The notes under the pieces: model-generated
Told to the model about the DNA's origin: nothing
What the model saw: the letters and a program-made list of their open reading frames with translations, nothing else
Database searches by the model: none
Made by a program: the position numbers and the translations under genes
In this document: positions 62,514-64,000 of the stretch, in pieces
Position numbering within the stretch: position 1 is the stretch's first letter
How the letters are laid out: the number at the start of each line of letters is the position of its first letter
Origin: Pontederia crassipes
Lineage: Eukaryota; Streptophyta; Magnoliopsida; Commelinales; Pontederiaceae
DNA length: 64,000 bases
Reading direction: 5' to 3'
Assembly: GCA_030549335.1 (NCBI GenBank)
Contig: JAUKPH010000017.1
Coordinates: 7,835,501-7,899,500 of the forward strand

Positions 62514-62514
<1 letters not shown>
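62200..62514 (-). repeat. Right terminal inverted repeat of the MULE
   Basis: Inverse of 56683-56990, ending tggttgcattcaacttaaac. Confidence 0.85.

Positions 62515-62515
<1 letters not shown>

Positions 62516-62581
<66 letters not shown>
62516..62581. repeat. (AT)n microsatellite at the MULE border
   Basis: About 33 AT units. A shorter TA tract (56661-56682) sits at the other border, so the element either landed in a TA repeat or the repeat grew from the target duplication. Confidence 0.95.
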
Positions 62582-62592
<11 letters not shown>

Positions 62593-62607
62593 AGAATACA
62601 TAAATAT

Positions 62608-63034
62608 GAGTTTTTTCCTCTAACCTTCTCTAACTTTTTTCGTGTCTAACTTTCAAGTTTTTCACAAACCTCTCCTAAACTATATCATTTTTTCACTTAG
62701 GTCCATCCATTAATATTTGTTAACTTTTATGTTATTTTTAAAATTATAAAATGATCAAAATGCCCTCATGAAGTTCAAATAAATGAGCTTAAAATAAAAA
62801 ATGTTGCCCCTCCCCCATTTCTTATTTTTTATATTTACTATTATGTATTATTTTAAGCACACTTATCTAAACTTCACGAATGTATTTTGATCATTTCATA
62901 ATTAAAAAAAGAAAATTAAAGGAAAACTCGGATGCACCTAAGTGGAAAAAGCGGCATAGTTTAGAGGAAGTCTTCAGAAATTTTGAAAGTCGTTGGTAGA
63001 CGCGAAAAAATTCATAGTTTAGAGGAAAAAATCC
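62608..63034. mobile_element. MITE, 427 bp, nested in repeat R1
   Basis: The left end gagttttttcctctaa is the inverse, with two mismatches, of the right end ttagaggaaaaaatcc. The arms also share cttaggt(c/g)cat and the inverse atgcacctaag. The flanks cataaatat (62599-62607) and tataaatat (63035-63043) match 8 of 9, the Mutator-like target size. No coding content. Confidence 0.8.
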
Positions 63035-63472
63035 TATAAATATTCATACTTTTAGGTGCACTAATAAAAAAATAATATATAATTTTTTACCCAGAAATAA
63101 ATTTTAAAAATAAAAAAGAGAAAGAGAGAGGGTGTGTTGCACTACTTCTCTCTCTTCTTCTAATTTTTAATTTATTTTAAATAAATATTTATATATCATT
63201 TTAATAAATAAAATAATATATAAATATTATAAGAAAAGAGAAAATGTTACATCCTGCTCCTAAAACTTTTTAAAATTTATCTTTTGAATATTTATATATT
63301 CTTTTATAAATTTATTTTGGTTTACTTCAATTCAACTTATAAATAATTTCAACATCCCTTTGCCCCTTCTCTTTTTTAAAAGATTATTTATTATTTTTAA
63401 AATAAACAATTATATATTATTTTAAATAATACTTAATTTGCCCACTTTATATTGCCACTCCTCCCTCCTCCA
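63035..63472. repeat. Repeat R1, remainder and an inverted second copy
   Basis: 63035-63085 (tataaatattcatacttttaggtgcac) completes the left copy. 63267-63430 is the same repeat inverted: atatttatatattctttta, ttcaattcaacttataaat, ttgccccttctctttt and aaaataaacaattatatatt. Together with 56410-56682 it forms a large inverted pair around the insertions. Confidence 0.6.
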
Positions 63473-63492
63473 CCCCCCCCCCCCCCCCCCCC
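63473..63492. repeat. Poly-C tract
   Basis: 20 C's followed by an interrupted accccacccccc, capable of i-motif/G-quadruplex structure. Confidence 0.9.
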
Positions 63493-63510
63493 ACCCCACC
63501 CCCCGCCCCA

Positions 63511-63830
63511 AGTATCAAGCGGCTGCACATATATTCTTTATTTTTTTTAATATCTTCCTTCATTAATAGTTTAGATAATCATTGAAAATATGGAAAATAA
63601 TTCTATACTATAATAAGTTATAAAAAAATATTCTATGTATTGTAAAGGATAATAATGTGCTTAAGTTCGTAACATTTTAAAGATGATGAATATAATTACT
63701 ATTGATATTTTGAATCTTTTTTTGTTGTCATTAGTGATCATCTAAATTATTAATGAAAAAAAATATGGAAAAAAAAATAAATGTGTAAAGCCATTTCACA
63801 CGTACTTCACACGAAAAACGCTTGACAATA
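63511..63830. mobile_element. Palindromic element, family E copy 3
   Basis: It opens gtatcaagcggctgcac and closes cacacgaaaaacgcttgaca. Internal arms cttcattaatagtttagata and the inverse tctaaattattaatgaa are mirrored. 63831-64000 is AT-rich spacer with nothing recognised. Confidence 0.6.
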
Positions 63831-64000
63831 CACTAAACCCTGTATAAAATATAAAATATCATATTCAAATAATATTATAATTTATAATTATTTAATATAA
63901 TATAAAATATATATATTACTATAATATAATAATTATTTATAAAAGTTGAATGATAATGCATTAATGATTAAATAATATAAATTAGATTATATATAAATTT

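Larger units (their letters stand above)
56683..62514. mobile_element. Mutator-like element (FAR1-type MULE), 5.8 kb
   Basis: The ends are inverted: gtttaagttgaatgcaacca on the left and its complement tggttgcattcaacttaaac on the right. The repeats continue for about 300 bp (ctcttggatcggacattaac, aggccgagatctgtgcgca), with a 25-bp indel near the left end. The inner parts are GC-rich with degenerate tandem units. Inside are a broken FAR1-like transposase gene (+) and a GRF zinc-finger gene (-). Both ends abut TA tracts, so a 9-bp target duplication cannot be told apart from the microsatellite. Two host-gene-like frames in the arms are composition artefacts. Confidence 0.85.

Noticed and set aside
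1-64000. tRNA, rRNA or organelle-derived segments
   Set aside because: No tRNA arm signature, rRNA block or organelle gene was seen by eye; a covariance search would be needed to exclude decayed tRNAs.

Overview
This is nuclear DNA of a flowering plant: GT-AG introns throughout, plant-type gene families, AT-rich spacers, and a dense mix of SINE, hAT and Mutator-like elements. No organelle, bacterial or viral gene was recognised. The villin and phosphatase proteins read like those of a non-grass monocot, but that placement is a guess from memory of the families.

Four apparently intact host genes lie on the + strand. (1) 758-4110: a 288-residue PP2C protein phosphatase of the Arabidopsis PP2C59/WIN2 type, eight coding exons. 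(2) 11238-22167: a 961-residue villin of the VLN4/5 type, 22 coding exons including an 11-nt microexon and one GC-AG intron. (3) 37652-39648: a 147-residue arginine-rich plant protein of unknown function, two exons. (4) 52452-55207: a 495-residue RING-H2 E3 ubiquitin ligase, five coding exons. All exon joins were traced by hand and each coding total is a multiple of three. The four genes show no common pathway.

Two minus-strand pieces look like orphan 5' ends of genes: a telo-box promoter plus short reading frame at 30287-30620, and a leader plus 21 codons resembling the start of SAGA Hfi1/ADA1 proteins at 55553-56330.

The spacers are built from mobile elements with visible ends: two short SINEs, each with a perfect 13-bp target duplication; three hAT-type elements with 7-8 bp duplications; two families of foldback elements (three and two copies); another palindromic family; a decayed LINE RNase H remnant; and many microsatellites.

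The most interesting block is 56683-62514, a 5.8-kb Mutator-like element with long terminal inverted repeats. It carries a broken FAR1-type transposase gene on the + strand and, convergent to it, a small GRF-type zinc-finger gene. It sits in a dispersed repeat whose copy at 23.3-23.6 kb shows what the site looks like without the insertion.
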